The notes under the pieces are model-generated. The model was not told where the DNA came from. It saw only the letters and a program-made list of their open reading frames with translations, and did no database searches. This document shows positions 60,500 through 64,000 of a DNA stretch of 64,000 bases, one piece after another. The stretch's first letter is position 1, and the number at the start of each line of letters is the position of its first letter. This DNA comes from an uncultured Burkholderiales bacterium (lineage in GTDB: Bacteria > Pseudomonadota > Gammaproteobacteria > Burkholderiales > Eutrophovitaceae). The translations under genes and the position numbers were made by a program. The stretch spans positions 236,727 to 300,726 of the forward strand of contig CATOSA010000008.1 of assembly GCA_951812315.1 (NCBI GenBank), written 5' to 3'.

Positions 60500-61666
60500 A
60501 TGAATTTCGAACAAAGCGCTGATCAGCAACGAATTCACGACGCGGTTTCGCGACTGTGCACAAAATTTGGCGATGACTACTGGCTGGCGTGTGATCGCGA
60601 ACACGCATTCCCGGTTGACTTTCATCAAGCATTGGCAGCGGATGGCTGGCTTGGCGTCGCGATGCCCGAGACCTTCGGCGGTGCCGGTCTTGGTATTGCC
60701 GAAGCGGCAATCATGATGCAGACGATCGCTGAATCGGGTGCCGGATTTACCGGCGCTTCTGCCGTGCACATGAATATTTTCGGCCTCAATCCGGTTGTCG
60801 TTTTCGGGACGGATGCACAGAAGAAGCGCATGTTGCCGCCGCTGATTGCCGGCACCGAGCGTGCCTGTTTCGCCGTAACAGAGCCGAACACCGGCCTTAA
60901 CACCACCGCAATCAAGACCAAGGCAGACAAACAGGGTAACGGTTACGTAGTCTCGGGTCAGAAAGTGTGTATCTCGGCTGCCAAGCTGGCCGAGAAAGTT
61001 TTGTTGCTCGCCAGGACGACACCGATTGAACAATGCGAGAAACCGCAACATGGTTTGTCACTGTTTTATACAGACCTGGATCGCTCAACTGTCGAAGTAC
61101 GTGAGATCGACAAAATGGGCCGGCATGCGGTCGACTCGAATCAATTATTTTTCGACGGCATGCGCATCCCGGAGGAAGATCGCATCGGCGAAGAAGGCCG
61201 TGGCTTCGAATACATTCTGCATGGACTCAACCCGGAGCGCATCCTGATTGCCGCCGAGCTGGTCGGGCTTGGGCGTTGTGCAGTCAAGCGCGCCGCAAAT
61301 TACGCCAGCGAGCGCATCGTGTTCGATCGACCCATCGGGCAGAATCAGGGCGTGCAGCACCCTCTCGCTGCAAACTGGATGGAGCTTGAGGCGGCCAACC
61401 TGATGGGCAATAAAGCCGCCTGGCTATATGACAACGGTCAACCCTGCGGCAGCGAGGCCAACAGCGCCAAGTACCTCGCCGGCGAAGCCTGTTTCGACGC
61501 CTGCCAACAAGCGGTGATGACGCACGGCGGTTACGGTTACGCGAAGGAGTATCACGTAGAGCGATATCTGCGTGAATCATTGATCGGGCGCATCGCACCG
61601 GTCAGCCCGCAACTGATTCTTTGCTACATCGCCGAACGGGTCCTCGGACTGCCGAAGTCGTACTAG
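60500..61666 (+). CDS. Acyl-CoA dehydrogenase
   Basis: FAVTEPNTGLNTTAIKTKA; GYGYAKEYHVERYLRESLIGRIAPVSPQLILCYIAERVLGLPKSY. Confidence 0.92.
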   Translation: MNFEQSADQQRIHDAVSRLCTKFGDDYWLACDREHAFPVDFHQALAADGWLGVAMPETFGGAGLGIAEAAIMMQTIAESGAGFTGASAVHMNIFGLNPVVVFGTDAQKKRMLPPLIAGTERACFAVTEPNTGLNTTAIKTKADKQGNGYVVSGQKVCISAAKLAEKVLLLARTTPIEQCEKPQHGLSLFYTDLDRSTVEVREIDKMGRHAVDSNQLFFDGMRIPEEDRIGEEGRGFEYILHGLNPERILIAAELVGLGRCAVKRAANYASERIVFDRPIGQNQGVQHPLAANWMELEAANLMGNKAAWLYDNGQPCGSEANSAKYLAGEACFDACQQAVMTHGGYGYAKEYHVERYLRESLIGRIAPVSPQLILCYIAERVLGLPKSY

Positions 61667-61716
61667 CAGCAAGCCCGCGTTTCTTTCGGGCTCGGCGAAA
61701 AATCTGAACGACGGCG

Positions 61717-62820
61717 CTACTCGGCCGTTGCCGTATGTTCCCGTTTCACCAGGTCCCAATCGATCTCGTATCCAAGCCCGGGTTCGGTGGGCGCATACAC
61801 CAAACCTTTATTGTCGACCTCGATGTCCTCAACCAGGCCATACTTGTTCGCCCCGGTGCAGGGAAACACCTCGTAGAACTCGCAGTTGGGTACGGCCATC
61901 GTGACATGCAGATTTGCAACGTTGTTAAGGCTGTTGCCACCGTGATGAATCTCGCACTTCATGTTGAACCCTTCGGCCAGATGGCAAAGCCTGACTAAAG
62001 GTGTGATTCCCCCCGTTACGGCGACATCTCCGCGCAAAATGTCCGTCGCATACTGCGTGATCCACTGGGTCATGCCGTAGTAGCGTCCGGGCACGTACTC
62101 CGTAGACATAATGGGGATATCCAGCTTCTGGTGAAGCTTGACGTAGTTGTAGATGTCTTCTTCTACCAGTGGATCCTCGTACCAGTAATAGTCAAGTTCT
62201 TCTATTGCCCGGCCGACGCGCATTGCGTCCTCATATTTGTAGGCCCACATCGAATCGAGCATCAGTTTCATGTCGTCGCCGACCGCATCCCTTACTGCCT
62301 GGCAAATCTCAATATCCGCCTTCGGTTCACCGTGAGGATGAAGCTTGTGAGCGCCCCAACCCGCTTCCTTGAACTGAACTGCCTCGTCCGCATATTCCTG
62401 AACAGTGGCGTGCCAGGCCGTGCTGGAGTAAGCAGGCACATGATCCTTGCACGTGCCGAGGAGGCGATGAATTGGCTGGCCGGCAATTTTGCCGTTGATG
62501 TCCCACAGGCATACATCGATCGCGCCGATGACATATGTCGATACGGAACGATTCATTTTCCACATTTCCCACCACATCGTACCGATGTCATGGGGATTGC
62601 GACCCATGATCATCGGTTTGATAAATTCGATCAGGCCAGGGACATAATGATCCGCGCCCATACGCGATGAACCCAGAAACGCGTTGCCGGTTACACCTTC
62701 ATCCGTTTCCACGGTGACAATCCCCAATTGCTTGGTATTGCCGAACGCCGTTCCGACACCCGTTTTCCAGGCCTCGGTTTTCCAATTGAACATATCGACT
62801 TTGACATTGGTGATTTTCAT
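61717..62820 (-). CDS. Mandelate racemase/enolase-superfamily dehydratase
   Basis: KLHPHGEPKADIEICQAVRDAVGDDMKLMLDSMWAY; YYWYEDPL. Confidence 0.88.
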   Translation of the reverse strand: MKITNVKVDMFNWKTEAWKTGVGTAFGNTKQLGIVTVETDEGVTGNAFLGSSRMGADHYVPGLIEFIKPMIMGRNPHDIGTMWWEMWKMNRSVSTYVIGAIDVCLWDINGKIAGQPIHRLLGTCKDHVPAYSSTAWHATVQEYADEAVQFKEAGWGAHKLHPHGEPKADIEICQAVRDAVGDDMKLMLDSMWAYKYEDAMRVGRAIEELDYYWYEDPLVEEDIYNYVKLHQKLDIPIMSTEYVPGRYYGMTQWITQYATDILRGDVAVTGGITPLVRLCHLAEGFNMKCEIHHGGNSLNNVANLHVTMAVPNCEFYEVFPCTGANKYGLVEDIEVDNKGLVYAPTEPGLGYEIDWDLVKREHTATAE

Positions 62821-62937
62821 TGCCTACTGCCTCTTGATGATGAATGACCAAGCGTATTGATTTATGCCGCGTATTGATTTACGCCATCGAACTGCGAAAT
62901 TGCGATCCTGGATCGTCGCGTGCAACAAGATGGCCGG

Positions 62938-63144
62938 CTACCACGACCCGAAACCGCGACCGCCCTGCATTCTTTTCTGATTGTCAACGGTACATTCGCT
63001 TCGCGCGTTTTTCGAAGTCGCTTCTGCGAGGCATTGCTCATGGAGGGTCGGCTGACGTTCGGACGCATTGCCAGTCGCACAACCCGACAATGCAGCGCCG
63101 GTACTGAATGCGCACAACACTACAAGAATTACTTTCATTTGCAT
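62938..63144 (-). CDS. Small PsiF-like lipoprotein
   Basis: MQMKVILVVLCAFSTGAALSGCATGN lipobox; EQCLAEATSKNARSECTVDNQKRM. Confidence 0.55.
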   Translation of the reverse strand: MQMKVILVVLCAFSTGAALSGCATGNASERQPTLHEQCLAEATSKNARSECTVDNQKRMQGGRGFGSW

Positions 63145-63315
63145 CTTACTCTCCGTTTCTTGAACACGAGTCTTCTCCGCATTAGCCGGTTCGGCGTTCC
63201 ACTGATCGGCGGTACTGTAATTCAAAATCCAAACCGCTGAAAACATTGAACTAGCTAATTGCCATATTGTGGACTAACATTGAATCAAATTTTCTTACAT
63301 TGATCGGAGAACTAG

Positions 63316-63608
63316 ATGGCTAGTACTGCACGGAAAAAATCGAAATCCGCTTCGAAATCGAAATCATTGGTGGCGAGAGACATCGCTTCTCTGAAATCGA
63401 ACTACAAGAATCAAAGAAATCGAACTACAAGAATCAAATCGCATGGATGAGAAAGAAACTGGAACTCGCCAGGTCGAGGAAACAGGCCGCCGCCCAACTT
63501 GCTCAAATAAGGAAGCAAGCTGCCGCCGCAGCGAAGAAGAAAACCACGACGACGAAGAAAAAAGTTGCAGCGAAGAAAAAGGCGGCACCAAGGAAAAAGG
63601 CCCGATAA
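63316..63608 (+). pseudogene. Basic Ala/Lys-rich (histone-H1/HU-tail-like) protein disrupted by a 23-bp tandem duplication
   Basis: Removing one copy of the 23-bp repeat (63393-63415/63416-63438) restores MASTARKKSKSASKSKSLVARDIASLKSNYKNQIAWMRKKLELARSRKQAAAQLAQIRKQAAAAAKKKTTTTKKKVAAKKKAAPRKKAR stop. Confidence 0.8.
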
Positions 63609-64000
63609 AAATCCCCGGCCAGTCGGAAAAGTATCCAGCCTCGTCCGAAATCAAGGCGCAAGCACAACTCGCGCGTTGATTTCGGGCGTCGTGCAGACTG
63701 CCGCCTGTACATGGTTTCGAGTCACTCACGACAGTGTTTCAGGGCTTCGTTGTTCTCGCTCGAGATTCCCGTTTGATTGATGGTCCTTCGCGTGCACCCG
63801 TACTGCCGGAAAACCATCGATCCCTTCGCCACACTCCTGAATCCCAGGCTCGCAAAAGCGTACAACGCCCGCACACCACATCTCGCCTGCGGCACAAATG
63901 CCGCGCATTTTCACAAATAGACTACTGGCTTCGCATTGGCGCAATGCGTGTCGGCCGGCTGGAACCAAACTTGCCATATCACTAACCAAGCGCGTTGGAT

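Overview
64 kb proteobacterial window, probably chromosomal. It is densely coded on both strands with catabolic and redox genes: acyl-CoA ligases and dehydrogenases, a thiolase, SDRs, CoA-transferase remnants, enolase-superfamily enzymes, and an IlvD/Edd dehydratase. It also holds a complete TRAP transporter, a TonB/ExbB/ExbD cluster, a split transketolase, prfC, a Do-family protease, and a type Vd-like patatin. I saw no rRNA, tRNA or CRISPR array. The main non-ordinary signals are: (1) a duplicated CoA-transferase + SDR module whose second copy is decayed and cut by an IS3-family element, itself dead through two amber codons; (2) a ~195-bp fully palindromic MITE-like element with 29-bp imperfect TIRs ending 20 bp upstream of the prfC start; (3) a ~245-bp GC-rich element with terminal inverted repeats, present as two inverted copies 7 kb apart, one carrying an internal 126-bp tandem duplication; (4) many mutually unrelated short tandem repeats (12-27 bp units, 2-4 diverged copies) placed at gene borders or in frame inside genes, one of which (an exact 23-bp duplication) frameshifts a basic Ala/Lys-rich protein; (5) several otherwise well conserved genes broken by one nonsense codon, a small indel or an in-frame deletion; (6) a putative heme b / FMN-binding / ApbE flavinylation module; (7) a redoxin - heme c - copper monooxygenase fusion. 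Family assignments come from recognising motifs in the translations; no database search was run.
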